Source: CALMZY01 sp052033915 (GTDB lineage Bacteria > Verrucomicrobiota > Kiritimatiellia > CAIQIC01 > JAGNIJ01). From it: 64,000 nt of DNA. Position 1 is the first letter of the stretch; each line of letters begins with the position of its first letter. Positions 51,652 through 60,137 of the stretch are shown here, piece after piece. The translations under genes and the position numbers were made by a program. The stretch is taken from the NCBI GenBank assembly GCA_052033915.1, contig JBPOJF010000009.1, positions 1-64,000 on the forward strand, read 5' to 3'. The notes under the pieces were generated by a model that worked only from the letters and a program-made list of their open reading frames with translations, was not told where the DNA came from and did no database searches.

Positions 51652-52518
51652 TCATACCAGCTTCAACTGCTTCAGGCACTCGCGCACTTTCGCTTTGTTC
51701 GCGTCGCTCGTTTCGCACAGCGGCAGGCGATAGACTTCCTCGCACAGGCCCATCATGGCCATCGCGGCTTTGACCGGGATGGGGTTCGTGTCGACGAACA
51801 GGTCCGTGAACAGGCGGTAATATTTCTGGTGCAGTTCGAGGGCGGTCTTCCAGTCGCCTTTCAGCGCCGCATGCACCATGTCCGCGACGGGCTTCGGCGT
51901 CACGTTGCTCGCCACGCTGATGACGCCGACGGCCCCGACCGCCATCATCGGCAAGGTCAACGAGTCGTCGCCCGACAGGATTTCGATCTTGCAGCGCGCG
52001 CGCGTCCGGCTGACGCGGTCCACGCTGCCGCCGGCTTCCTTCACCGCGACGATATTCGGGTGCTTGGCCAGTTCCGCCACGGTGCCGACTTCGATCTCGC
52101 GGCCGCAGCGGCCGGGAATATTGTAGAGAATCGTCGGCAACCCGAGGTCCGCGACGGCGCTGAAGTGTTTGATCAGCCCCGCCTGGTTCGGCTTGTTGTA
52201 GTACGGCGTGACCTGGAGCGTGCCGTCCGCGCCCGCCTCTTGGGCGTGCTTCGTAAGCTCAAGCGCCTCGCGCGTGGAGTTCGCGCCGGTGCCCGCGATG
52301 ACCTTGATCCGTTTGCGCACGACCTCGACGCAGGTTTCGACGACTTTTTCGTGCTCCGCGTAGTCGAGCGTCGGCGACTCGCCGGTCGTCCCGACCGGGA
52401 CGATGCCGTCGATGCCGTTCCGGACCTGTATCTCGATCAACTCGCGCAGTTTTCCAAAATCCACATCGCCGCTCCTGTTGAACGGCGTGACAATGGCTGT
52501 ATAGGCGCCTTCGAACAT
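51652..52518 (-). CDS. dapA: 4-hydroxy-tetrahydrodipicolinate synthase
   Basis: 288 residues. It condenses pyruvate with aspartate semialdehyde. Motifs: GTTGESPTLDYAEHEKVVE, YYNKPNQAGLIKHF (Tyr), YNIPGRCGREI and the Schiff-base Lys in IVAVKEAGGSVDRVS. The conserved lysine, GTTGES and Tyr are intact. A paired TCCAA palindrome lies 41-84 bases upstream of the start. Confidence 0.95.
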   Translation of the reverse strand: MFEGAYTAIVTPFNRSGDVDFGKLRELIEIQVRNGIDGIVPVGTTGESPTLDYAEHEKVVETCVEVVRKRIKVIAGTGANSTREALELTKHAQEAGADGTLQVTPYYNKPNQAGLIKHFSAVADLGLPTILYNIPGRCGREIEVGTVAELAKHPNIVAVKEAGGSVDRVSRTRARCKIEILSGDDSLTLPMMAVGAVGVISVASNVTPKPVADMVHAALKGDWKTALELHQKYYRLFTDLFVDTNPIPVKAAMAMMGLCEEVYRLPLCETSDANKAKVRECLKQLKLV

Positions 52519-52558
52519 GGCTCACGACCTTTCTGGCTTTCCCTGCCGCCTCCGATTT

Positions 52559-52602
52559 TCCAACCATTGGAAAATCCAAGACCTATTTTTCCAAGGATTG
52601 GA
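52559..52602. repeat. Paired TCCAA-N3-TTGGA palindromes, copy 4
   Basis: TCCAACCATTGGA (52559-52571) and TCCAAGGATTGGA (52590-52602), both perfect in the arms and flanked by TTTT and AAAA, start 31 bases apart. It lies between dapA and lysA, upstream of dapA. Confidence 0.9.
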
Positions 52603-52666
52603 AAAAGAATCAGTAACAATCGCTGAGAAACCGTCCCGGCGGTCCGGGGAGGCCGGTTCAGGTCGC

Positions 52667-53920
52667 CTACCCGCGCGGCCATTTCTCGCCGCGGACGAGG
52701 TCGGCCCAGGTCTCGCGGGTTCGGATGAGCGCGGCTTTCCGGCCGGACACCATCACCTCCGCGGCGCGACCGCGGCTGTTGTAGTTGGAGGCCATGGAGA
52801 AGCTGTACGCGCCGGCGCTCAGGATGGCGAGCAGGTCGTCGGCCTTCACCTTCGGCAGACGGCGGTTGAGGGCGAAGAAGTCGCCGGACTCGCAGATCGG
52901 CCCGACCACGTCCGCCGTGAATGTCCCGCGCGTTTTCGCGACCGGGATCACCTCGTGATGCGCGTGGTAGAGCGGGGGGCGGATGAGATCGTTCATGCCG
53001 GCGTCCAGGATGACGAATTTCTTCGAGGCCCCCTCTTTGACGTACTGGATCCGGGTCGCCAGGATGCCGGCGTTGCCGACGAGGAACCGGCCGGGTTCCA
53101 TGACGACGTCCATGTCCAGCCGCTTCAGGAACGGGACCACGGCGTCCGCGAAGCGCTTCGCGTCGAGCGGCTTCTGCGACGGCTTGTACGAAATCCCGAG
53201 GCCGCCGCCCATGTCGAGAACGCGGAAGGTCGGATATTTCGCCTTCAGCGGGCGGCAGAGCTTCTCCACCTTCCGGAGCGCCTGCGCGAACGGCGCGGGC
53301 GAGAGGATCTGCGAGCCGATGTGCATGTGCAGGCCGACGATCTCGAGGTTCGGCAGGCGCGCGGCCTGGTCGTACGCCTTCATGGCGCGGCCGAGGTCGA
53401 GGCCGAACTTGTTCTCCTTCTTGCCGGTGCTGATGTACTTGTGCGTCTGCGGATCGACATCCGGATTGACGCGCAGCGCGATCCGCGCCGTGCGGCGCAG
53501 GCGCCGGGCGCAGGCGGAGAGCCGTTCGAGCTCCGGCTCGGATTCGACCGTGAAAAATCGGATGTCCTGCTTCAGCGCGTACTCGATGTCCGTGACGGTT
53601 TTGCCGACGCCGGCAAACACAATCCTGGACGCGGGAACGCCGGCGCGGATCGCGCGGTACAGCTCGCCGCCGGAAACGACGTCCGCCCCGGCGCCGAGCT
53701 TCGCCAACGTGTTGATGACCGCGGCGTTCGTGTTGGTCTTGACCGAGAAGCAGATCAGCGGCTTGACGGCGCGCAGGGCCGACTCGAGCGTGCGGTATTG
53801 GCTCTGAAGATGGCCGCGGCTGTAGATGTACAGAGGCGTTCCGTACTTGATCGCGAGGCGCTCCACGCAGACCCCTTCCGCATACAGCCGGCCGTCCCGA
53901 TATTTGAAAGCGTCCATCAT
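52667..53920 (-). CDS. lysA: Diaminopimelate decarboxylase
   Basis: 417 residues from ATG 53920 (ATG 53953 reads an intergenic repeat). PLP enzyme for the last step of lysine synthesis. Motifs: FSVKTNTNAAVINTLA (PLP Lys region), GLHMHIGSQI, RVLDMGGGLGI, EPGRFLVGNAGIL and GPICESGDFFA (catalytic Cys). Complete. The gap to argG contains an ACACGGAT/ATCCGTGT hairpin. Confidence 0.95.
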   Translation of the reverse strand: MMDAFKYRDGRLYAEGVCVERLAIKYGTPLYIYSRGHLQSQYRTLESALRAVKPLICFSVKTNTNAAVINTLAKLGAGADVVSGGELYRAIRAGVPASRIVFAGVGKTVTDIEYALKQDIRFFTVESEPELERLSACARRLRRTARIALRVNPDVDPQTHKYISTGKKENKFGLDLGRAMKAYDQAARLPNLEIVGLHMHIGSQILSPAPFAQALRKVEKLCRPLKAKYPTFRVLDMGGGLGISYKPSQKPLDAKRFADAVVPFLKRLDMDVVMEPGRFLVGNAGILATRIQYVKEGASKKFVILDAGMNDLIRPPLYHAHHEVIPVAKTRGTFTADVVGPICESGDFFALNRRLPKVKADDLLAILSAGAYSFSMASNYNSRGRAAEVMVSGRKAALIRTRETWADLVRGEKWPRG

Positions 53921-53938
53921 ATTATCAACCACGGATAC

Positions 53939-53959
53939 ACACGGATTGCGCATCCGTGT
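53939..53959. repeat. ACACGGAT/ATCCGTGT hairpin
   Basis: ACACGGAT (53939-53946), loop TGCGC, ATCCGTGT (53952-53959), next to a further ACGGAT copy at 53931. Related degenerate CACGAA/ACGGAT words are seen at 49346-49390 and 57555-57590, in other gaps of the same gene run. Confidence 0.5.
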
Positions 53960-53970
53960 CCATCCGGGGT

Positions 53971-55176
53971 TTATCCTTTCTTCCCCAATCTTGCTCTCAC
54001 TCGCAGTCGCAACGCGTTCAGCTTAATGAACCCGGTCGCGTCGCTCTGGTCGTAACCGACATTGCCCTCGAAGCTCGCGAGCTTCGGATCGAACAGCGAC
54101 TGCTTCGACTTGCGTCCGACGATCGTGCAACTGCCCTTGTACAGTTTCAGCCGCGCGGTGCCGGTGACGCACGACGCCGCGTCGTCCATGGCCTTCTGGA
54201 GCATGACGCGCTCGGGGGCGAACCAGAAGCCGTAGTAGACCAGTTCGGCGTATTTCGGGATCAGCGAGTTCCGCAGGTGCAGGACCTCGCGGTCCATCGT
54301 GATCTGTTCGACCGCCTCGCGCGCCTTGTGGAGAATCGTTCCTCCGGGGGTTTCGTAGACGCCGCGGCTCTTCATGCCGACGAAGCGGTTTTCGACGAGG
54401 TCCGCGCGGCCGACACCGTGCTTGCCGCCGAGACGGTTCAGCGTCTCCATGACCTTCAGCGGGTTCATCTTCCTGCCGTTGACGGCGACTGCATCGCCTC
54501 GCTTGAAATCGATGGTGACGTACTCCGGCTTGTTCGGCGCGTCCTCGGGCGCGACGGAGAGCTTGAAAATATCCTGGGTCGGCTCGTTCCACGCGTCTTC
54601 CAGGATGCCGCCCTCGTACGAAATGTGCAGGAGATTCCGATCCATCGAGTACGGCTTCTTGGAAGTGACGTCGATGTGGATGCCGTGCTTCGCGCAGTAA
54701 TCCATCATCGCCTGCCGGCCGGTGAACTGGTCGCGGAAGCGCGGCTCGCGCCACGGGGCGATGATCTGGATGCCCGGTTTGAGCGCGTACGCGGTGAGCT
54801 CGAAGCGGACCTGGTCGTTGCCCTTGCCGGTCGCGCCGTGGCTGATCGCGTCGGCCTTGTTCTCGCGGGCGATCTCGACCATTCGCTTCGCGATGAGCGG
54901 TCGGGCGATGGACGTGCCGAGGAGGTAGCCGGATTCGTAAACCGCGCCGGCCCGGAGCATCGGAAAAATGAAATCGCGCGCGAACTCCTCGCGCAGGTCG
55001 TCGATGTAGATTTTGCCGGCCCCGCTCCGAATCGCCTTCCGGCGCAGGCCGCTGAGTTCTTCCTCCTGACCGATGTTCGCCGCAAAGCAGATGACCTCCG
55101 CGTTGTAGGTCTCCTTCAGCCACTTGAGGATGACCGATGTGTCCAACCCGCCGGAATAGGCAAGAACCACTTTCAT
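53971..55176 (-). CDS. argG: Argininosuccinate synthase
   Basis: 401 residues, normal length. It joins citrulline and aspartate with ATP. The N-type PP-loop VVLAYSGGLDTSVILKWLKE is at the N-terminus, followed by ATGKGNDQVRFEL and YSMDRNLLHISYEGGILED. AAGGAG precedes ATG 55176. argH and argF are not in the window. Confidence 0.95.
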   Translation of the reverse strand: MKVVLAYSGGLDTSVILKWLKETYNAEVICFAANIGQEEELSGLRRKAIRSGAGKIYIDDLREEFARDFIFPMLRAGAVYESGYLLGTSIARPLIAKRMVEIARENKADAISHGATGKGNDQVRFELTAYALKPGIQIIAPWREPRFRDQFTGRQAMMDYCAKHGIHIDVTSKKPYSMDRNLLHISYEGGILEDAWNEPTQDIFKLSVAPEDAPNKPEYVTIDFKRGDAVAVNGRKMNPLKVMETLNRLGGKHGVGRADLVENRFVGMKSRGVYETPGGTILHKAREAVEQITMDREVLHLRNSLIPKYAELVYYGFWFAPERVMLQKAMDDAASCVTGTARLKLYKGSCTIVGRKSKQSLFDPKLASFEGNVGYDQSDATGFIKLNALRLRVRARLGKKG

Positions 55177-55219
55177 CTATGTACTCCTTGTGAAATCAAA
55201 GCGTTGAATATTTACAGGG

Positions 55220-55254
55220 TCCGGCCCTAACAGTCCACGCTTTTAAGGGCCGGA
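55220..55254 (-). promoter_or_regulatory. Hairpin in the argG leader
   Basis: TCCGGCCCT (55220-55228) pairs perfectly with AGGGCCGGA (55246-55254), 44 bases upstream of argG. It could be a terminator remnant or part of the leader. The rest of the 55177-55416 gap shows no clear gene. Confidence 0.4.
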
Positions 55255-55416
55255 TTCCGAATCCCGACGGTTACATCCAACGAGCCGGCCGCATCGTCCG
55301 ATGCAACAATTCGAAATGCGCAAATGGCGCGACGAATGGCGGACGCGGAGGCAGGCCGCGGCCGGGGCGGGGCGCGCTGCGCATGACCCTCGCGGCGGAA
55401 AGCGGATATCGCCGGT

Positions 55417-56625
55417 TCAGGGTTGCGGCTGTGACATGGCGGTCTGCCACCGGGCGCACGCCTCATCCACGATTCGGACGGCCTGCCGGATCTGCGACGC
55501 TTTGACGTTCAGCGGCGGCAGGAACCGGATGACGGTGTCGTGCGTGGCGATGGTAATCAGGCCCTTCTCCCGGAGGATGACCTCCAGCGGCTTGACGGGC
55601 CGGTCGCAGACCAGGCCGATCATCAGGCCGAGGCCCCGCACATTCTGGATAAAGGAGTACTTCTTCGCGAGCTTCTTCAGTTTCTGCCGGAACAGGTCGC
55701 CCATGGCCGTCGCGTTCTCGAGGAGTTTCTCCTCCTCGATGGTTTCGATCGTGGCGAGGGCCGCGGCGCACGCGAGCGGGTTGCCGCCGAATGTGCTGGC
55801 GTGATTGCCCGGCTGGAAAATATCCGAGAGCTTCGGCGCGGCGACGATCGCGCCGATCGGGAAGCCGTTCGCGAGTCCCTTCGCGAGCGAGAAGGCGTCC
55901 GGCTGGATGCCGAATTCCTGGAAGCCGAACCAGTGGCCGGTCCGGCCGAAGCCGCACTGCACTTCATCGCAGAGGAGCAGGATGTTCTTCTCGTTGCAGA
56001 GCGAGCGCAGGCCCAGCATGAACTCGGGGCGGGCGGGCACGATGCCGCCTTCGCCCTGGACCGCTTCGATGAGGACCGCCACGGTCTTTTCGTTGATCGC
56101 CGTCCGGACGGATTCGAGGTTGTTGTGCTCGGCGTACACAAAACCGGCCGGCAGGGGCTCGAAGCCCTTCTGGTACTTCGTCTGGCCCGTCGCCGTCAGC
56201 GTGGCGAGCGTCCGGCCGTGGAACGAGTTCGTCATCGAGATGATTTCGTACTTGCCCTGCGTGTGGCCCCAGAGCCGTGCGAGCTTGATCATGCCCTCGT
56301 TGGCCTCGGCGCCGGAATTGCAGAAGAAGCACTTGCCTTTCATCGACCGCATGGACAGCGCCTGCGCGAGCTTCGGCTGGTTCTCGTTGTAATAGAGGTT
56401 CGACACATGCATCAGCGTGGCCGCCTGCGTCTTGATGGCCTTCACCACCTTCGGGTGGCAGTGGCCGACGCTCAACACGGCGATGCCGGCGAGGAAATCG
56501 AGGTACTCCTTGCCGTCCGCGTCCCAGACCTTGGCGCCCTTGCCCTTCACGAGGACGAGCCCCGGCGCGTAGGTCGGCATGACGAAGTTCTTGTGAAGAT
56601 CGATGATTTCTTGCGGTGTGCTCAT
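55417..56625 (-). CDS. argD: Acetylornithine aminotransferase
   Basis: 402 residues, class III PLP aminotransferase. Motifs: NLYYNENQPKLAQALSMRSM, NSGAEANEGMIKLAR, NSFHGRTLATLTATGQTKYQ, the PLP motif LLLCDEVQCGFGRTGHWFGF and the Lys in FSLAKGLANGFPIGA. It transaminates N-acetylornithine; the family often also acts on succinyl-DAP, which would suit the adjacent lysine genes (inference). It lies 33 bases downstream of argB. Confidence 0.95.
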   Translation of the reverse strand: MSTPQEIIDLHKNFVMPTYAPGLVLVKGKGAKVWDADGKEYLDFLAGIAVLSVGHCHPKVVKAIKTQAATLMHVSNLYYNENQPKLAQALSMRSMKGKCFFCNSGAEANEGMIKLARLWGHTQGKYEIISMTNSFHGRTLATLTATGQTKYQKGFEPLPAGFVYAEHNNLESVRTAINEKTVAVLIEAVQGEGGIVPARPEFMLGLRSLCNEKNILLLCDEVQCGFGRTGHWFGFQEFGIQPDAFSLAKGLANGFPIGAIVAAPKLSDIFQPGNHASTFGGNPLACAAALATIETIEEEKLLENATAMGDLFRQKLKKLAKKYSFIQNVRGLGLMIGLVCDRPVKPLEVILREKGLITIATHDTVIRFLPPLNVKASQIRQAVRIVDEACARWQTAMSQPQP

Positions 56626-56632
56626 GGTCGTT

Positions 56633-56661
56633 CCAGGTTCCAGGTTTTGAGTTTCAAGTTA
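56633..56661. repeat. TTCCAGGTTCCAGG short repeats
   Basis: TTCCAGGTTCCAGGTTTTGA, then GTTTCAAGTT, fills the 33-base argD/argB gap and touches the argB stop. Same kind as 19716 and 37680. Confidence 0.4.
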
Positions 56662-57549
56662 CTGCACGATTTCCGTCCCGACGCCCTTGTCCGTGAACAT
56701 CTCCAGCAACAGCGAGTGCGGCAGACCCGCGTCAATGATGTGCGTCTTCTTCACGCCGGCCTTGAGCGCCTTCAGCGCGCCGCCGATTTTCGGCAGCATG
56801 CCGCCGGAGATGACGCCGCGGCGGATCAGGTCCTCGATCTCGCTGAGCTTGAGCGTGGACATGATGGACGACGGGTCGTCCTTGTTTTCCAGCAGGCCGG
56901 GCACATCCGACAGGAAGACCAGCTTCCGCGCCGCGAGTTTTTCCGCTATCGCCGCGGCGACTTCGTCGGCGTTGACGTTGTACAGCTTCCGGTCGGGCCC
57001 GAGTCCGAGCGGCGTGATCACGGGCGTGATATCCGCCTGCAGGTACGCCCTGATCGGTTCGACATCCACCTTCACCACGTCGCCCACATAGCCCCAGTCG
57101 AGGACCTCGGCGGTGTCCGGATCCCGCTCGGTGTGCTTCTGGACGGACAGGATGTGTTCGCCGTGGATGCCCCGCGCTTTGCAGCCGAATTCCTCCAGCG
57201 TCTTCACGATCTCGGGGTTCACCTCGTCGTTGAGAATCCGTTCGACGATCTGGATGGATTCGTTGTCCGTGACCCGGAGGCCCTTCATGAACACGGGCCG
57301 CAGGCCGGCGTCCTTCATCTTTTGGGAAATCGCCTTGCCGCCGCCGTGGACCAGCACGGGCCGCAGGCCGACGCACTCCATGAACGCGACATCCTTCAGG
57401 ACGTTGTCGACCGTTTCCTTGTCTTCCATCGCGCTGCCGCCGAACTTGACGACGACCGCGTCGCCCCGGAACCGCTGGATATACGGCAGGGCCTCGATCA
57501 GCACATTCGCTTTTTCAATGACTTTCTGCATGGTCTTGTTCTGCTGCAT
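56659..57549 (-). CDS. argB: Acetylglutamate kinase
   Basis: 296 residues from ATG 57549 (GTG 57558 and ATG 57531 are alternatives). It phosphorylates N-acetylglutamate. Motifs: VVVKFGGSAMEDKETVDNVL, RPVLVHGGGKAIS, NVNADEVAAAIAEKLAARKL and VFLSDVPGLLEN. It belongs to the arginine-feedback-capable length class, but inhibition is not provable here. Confidence 0.94.
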   Translation of the reverse strand: MQQNKTMQKVIEKANVLIEALPYIQRFRGDAVVVKFGGSAMEDKETVDNVLKDVAFMECVGLRPVLVHGGGKAISQKMKDAGLRPVFMKGLRVTDNESIQIVERILNDEVNPEIVKTLEEFGCKARGIHGEHILSVQKHTERDPDTAEVLDWGYVGDVVKVDVEPIRAYLQADITPVITPLGLGPDRKLYNVNADEVAAAIAEKLAARKLVFLSDVPGLLENKDDPSSIMSTLKLSEIEDLIRRGVISGGMLPKIGGALKALKAGVKKTHIIDAGLPHSLLLEMFTDKGVGTEIVQ

Positions 57550-57646
57550 AACCGCCACGAGGGGACACTAATGAACACGAAAGGGTTTGAACAGGAGAAA
57601 ACAAGCCGCGGCCGGAAAAGCCGGCCCCCTACATGAGAATTCGGGG

Positions 57647-58849
57647 TTACATGTTGATTCGAACGTATTCCTCGGTGCAGTCGCACGTGTAAATGACCGC
57701 CTCGCCTTGGCCGAGGTGCAGGTCGATGTCGATCGTGAACGCCTTCTGCCGCTGGACCCGTTTCAGGTCGTCGATGGACGACCACGCGACGACGCCGTTT
57801 TTGGCCGCGAGCTTGTCGTCGTACCGGATCTCGACCTTCTCCTCGTCGATCTTCGCGTCCGAGTAGCCGAGCGCGTCCATGATCCGGCCCCAGTTCGGGT
57901 ACTCGCCGACCCAGGACGTCTTGACCAGCAGCGAGTTCGCGACGGACCGGGCGGCGATGTCCGCATCGGCCTCGGTTCGCGCGCCCTTGACCCGCACGGT
58001 GACCACCTTGCCGGCGCCCTCGCCGTCCGCGACGATCTTGAGGGCGAGGTTGAGGGTGACGGCGTTGACCGCTTCGTGGAAGGTCTTCCAGTCGGAGTGG
58101 GTCGGCTTGAGCGGCCGGTTGCCGGCCTGGCCGTTGGCGAAGAAAAGGACGGTGTCGTTCGTGCTCCGGTCGCCGTCCACGGTGATCCGGTTGAAGCTCC
58201 GGTTCACGGACTCCGAGAGGCACGATTGCAGGGCGTCCGCGTCCACCGCGGCATCGGTCATGATGAACGCGAGCATCGTGGCCATGTTCGGCTCGATCAT
58301 GCCGGCGCCCTTGCACATCGCGGTCAGGGTGACAGCCTTGTCGTCCACGGTGAATTGCGCTGTGCAGACCTTCATCTTCGTATCCGTGGTCATGATCGCT
58401 TCGGCCGCGGAAACGCCGCCTTCCTTCGAGAGCTTCTCGACGGTCTTGGGAATGCCTTTTTCAATGACGTCCATCGGAAGGCGCACGCCGATCCGGCCCG
58501 TGGAGCAGACGCAGACGTGTTGCGCGTTCGCGCCGATCAGACCGGCGGTGAGTTCCGCCATTCGTTCGGCGTCCAACATGCCTTGCGGCCCGTTGCACGC
58601 GTTCGCGTTCCCGCTGTTGATGATGACCGCGCGGCCGGTGCGGCCCGCGAGCCGCTTTTGGCAGAGTTTGACCGTGGCGGCCTTGACCTGGTTGGTCGTG
58701 AGGGTGCCCGCCAGGGTCGCGGGGACGTCGGATACGAGCAAGGCCATGTCCCGCTGGTTGCCTGTCTTGAGGCCGACGGCGGCGCCGGCGGCCTTGAAGC
58801 CTTTGGGCAGAACGATTTCTTCTGAAAGACTCACTTTCTTCGGGCTCAT
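57647..58849 (-). CDS. argJ: Bifunctional ornithine acetyltransferase / N-acetylglutamate synthase
   Basis: 400 residues from ATG 58849 (GGAG upstream). It runs the cyclic acetyl-recycling arginine route. The self-cleavage site is clear in KGAGMIEPNMATMLAFI, where the Thr after Ala is the nucleophile; upstream LLVSDVPATLAGTLTTNQVK and SGNANACNGPQGMLDA are typical. The C-terminus has WGRIMDALGYSDA. With argJ present, argE is not needed. First gene of the arginine part, after rpsI. Confidence 0.95.
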   Translation of the reverse strand: MSPKKVSLSEEIVLPKGFKAAGAAVGLKTGNQRDMALLVSDVPATLAGTLTTNQVKAATVKLCQKRLAGRTGRAVIINSGNANACNGPQGMLDAERMAELTAGLIGANAQHVCVCSTGRIGVRLPMDVIEKGIPKTVEKLSKEGGVSAAEAIMTTDTKMKVCTAQFTVDDKAVTLTAMCKGAGMIEPNMATMLAFIMTDAAVDADALQSCLSESVNRSFNRITVDGDRSTNDTVLFFANGQAGNRPLKPTHSDWKTFHEAVNAVTLNLALKIVADGEGAGKVVTVRVKGARTEADADIAARSVANSLLVKTSWVGEYPNWGRIMDALGYSDAKIDEEKVEIRYDDKLAAKNGVVAWSSIDDLKRVQRQKAFTIDIDLHLGQGEAVIYTCDCTEEYVRINM

Positions 58850-58913
58850 CTTTTCTCCTTTGAGGCTGGAAGCTTCGAACATCCAACGCCGAGGTTCGGC
58901 CTTTCAAATGACA

Positions 58914-58941
58914 AACCCCGAACGCCGGAGCCTTCGGGGTT
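58914..58941 (-). terminator. Hairpin downstream of rpsI
   Basis: AACCCCGAA (58914-58922) pairs with TTCGGGGTT (58933-58941). On the minus strand it is followed by TGTCATTT. Likely a terminator or attenuating hairpin between rpsI and argJ. Confidence 0.6.
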
Positions 58942-58963
58942 GTCGTCCATTCTGAGTTTCGCT

Positions 58964-59362
58964 TTACCGCTTCGAGAACTGGAAGCGTTTCCGGGCCCCG
59001 GGCTGGCCGTACTTCTTGCGCTCCTTCATGCGCGGGTCGCGCGTGAGGAAGCCGTTCTTTTTGAGGACGGGCCGCAGGGCCGCGTCCGCCATGCACAAGG
59101 CGCGCGCGATGCCGTGCCGCATGGCGCCCGCCTGGCCGAGCGGGCCGCCGCCCGTGAGGGAGGCGATGATGTCGAATCGCTTCAGCGTGTCGGTCGCCTT
59201 GAGCGGCTGCTCGATGAAGAGCCGGACGGTGTCCGTCGGGAAATACACTTTGAAGTCGCGGTTGTTGACGACAACTTTGCCGACGCCGTGCGCCAGGCGA
59301 ACCCGGGCCACGGCCGTCTTGCGCCTGCCCGTTGCGGAATACTCTGCCACTTTCTGTGCCAC
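58964..59362 (-). CDS. rpsI: Ribosomal protein S9
   Basis: 132 residues, GTG start with GAGGAAA upstream. YSATGRRKTAVARVRL at the N-terminus, SLTGGGPLGQAGAMRHGIAR signature and a C-terminal ...RKRFQFSKR that contacts tRNA in the ribosomal P site. Immediately follows rplM, as in most bacteria. Confidence 0.97.
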   Translation of the reverse strand: MAQKVAEYSATGRRKTAVARVRLAHGVGKVVVNNRDFKVYFPTDTVRLFIEQPLKATDTLKRFDIIASLTGGGPLGQAGAMRHGIARALCMADAALRPVLKKNGFLTRDPRMKERKKYGQPGARKRFQFSKR

Positions 59363-59380
59363 TGCTGTTTCCTCTCGATG

Positions 59381-59809
59381 TTACAGTTCCAGAACTGCCG
59401 GCTTCTGCGCCGCGTGCGGGTGGTCCTTGCCGGCATAGACCTTCAGGCGGCTGAAGAGGCGTTTGCTCAGGTGATTCTTCGGGAGCATGTCCTTCACCGC
59501 GTGTTCGATAATAAAGCCGGGTTTTTTGGCTCGCAGGGTGCTGACCTTCGTCCTCTTGTGTCCGCCCGGAAACCGGGAGTAGCTCTGGTAAGACTTCTGG
59601 TCTTCCTTCTTCCCGGTGAACCGGACCTTGTCCGCATTGATCACCACGACGAAATCGCCGACGTCCGACTGCGGGGCGAACGAAGCCTTCGTCTTTCCAC
59701 GAAGGATGTTGGCAATCTTCACAGCGAGCCGGCCGACCACCTTATCCGTGGCGTCCACAAGGTACCATGCCCGCGCCGCGTCTGACTCTTTTACAAACGT
59801 AGTCTTCAT
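59381..59809 (-). CDS. rplM: Ribosomal protein L13
   Basis: 142 residues from ATG 59809 (GAGG upstream). WYLVDATDKVVGRLAVKIAN, GDFVVVINADKVRFTGKK and LRAKKPGFIIEHAVKDMLPK are family motifs. An upstream in-frame ATG at 59872 is not supported. Pair with rpsI. Confidence 0.97.
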   Translation of the reverse strand: MKTTFVKESDAARAWYLVDATDKVVGRLAVKIANILRGKTKASFAPQSDVGDFVVVINADKVRFTGKKEDQKSYQSYSRFPGGHKRTKVSTLRAKKPGFIIEHAVKDMLPKNHLSKRLFSRLKVYAGKDHPHAAQKPAVLEL

Positions 59810-59896
59810 AATCGAAAGGCCTCTTCCCGAAATAGAGGGGCAGAACATAGCGAAGGCGCCGTGGCGTGTCAATGCCTCATTGTGGACCGAAAACAG

Positions 59897-60106
59897 CTAT
59901 CGTTTCCCGCCCTTTCCGAGCCGGACCGCCAGATAGATGGCGTAGGTCCCCAGAAAGCACAGGAAGGAGAGAATCAGCAGGATTCCGCCCGCGGCCGCCC
60001 GGACGGTTTGCGGTTTGGCGTCGTGCCGGGCGGTGACAAAGAGCGCCATGCCGGCCAGTCCGGTCGCATACGCGGTGAGGCGAAGGAGGGTGTAGATTCG
60101 GGTCAT
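59897..60106 (-). CDS. Small two-helix membrane protein, unknown function
   Basis: 69 residues. Two hydrophobic segments: YATGLAGMALFVTA and GGILLILSFLCFLGTYAIYLA, separated by RHDAKPQTVR, and a basic tail GKGGKR. No ribosome-binding site is obvious. It sits between rplM and the PAS-PAS-DHp gene on the same strand. Confidence 0.5.
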   Translation of the reverse strand: MTRIYTLLRLTAYATGLAGMALFVTARHDAKPQTVRAAAGGILLILSFLCFLGTYAIYLAVRLGKGGKR

Positions 60107-60137
60107 GGGATGCCGGGCGCGGGATCGGGGAGGCGTC

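Noticed and set aside
55227..55466. Possible small minus-strand gene in the argG-argD gap
   Set aside because: Arg/Pro-rich translation, no ribosome-binding site, overlaps argD.
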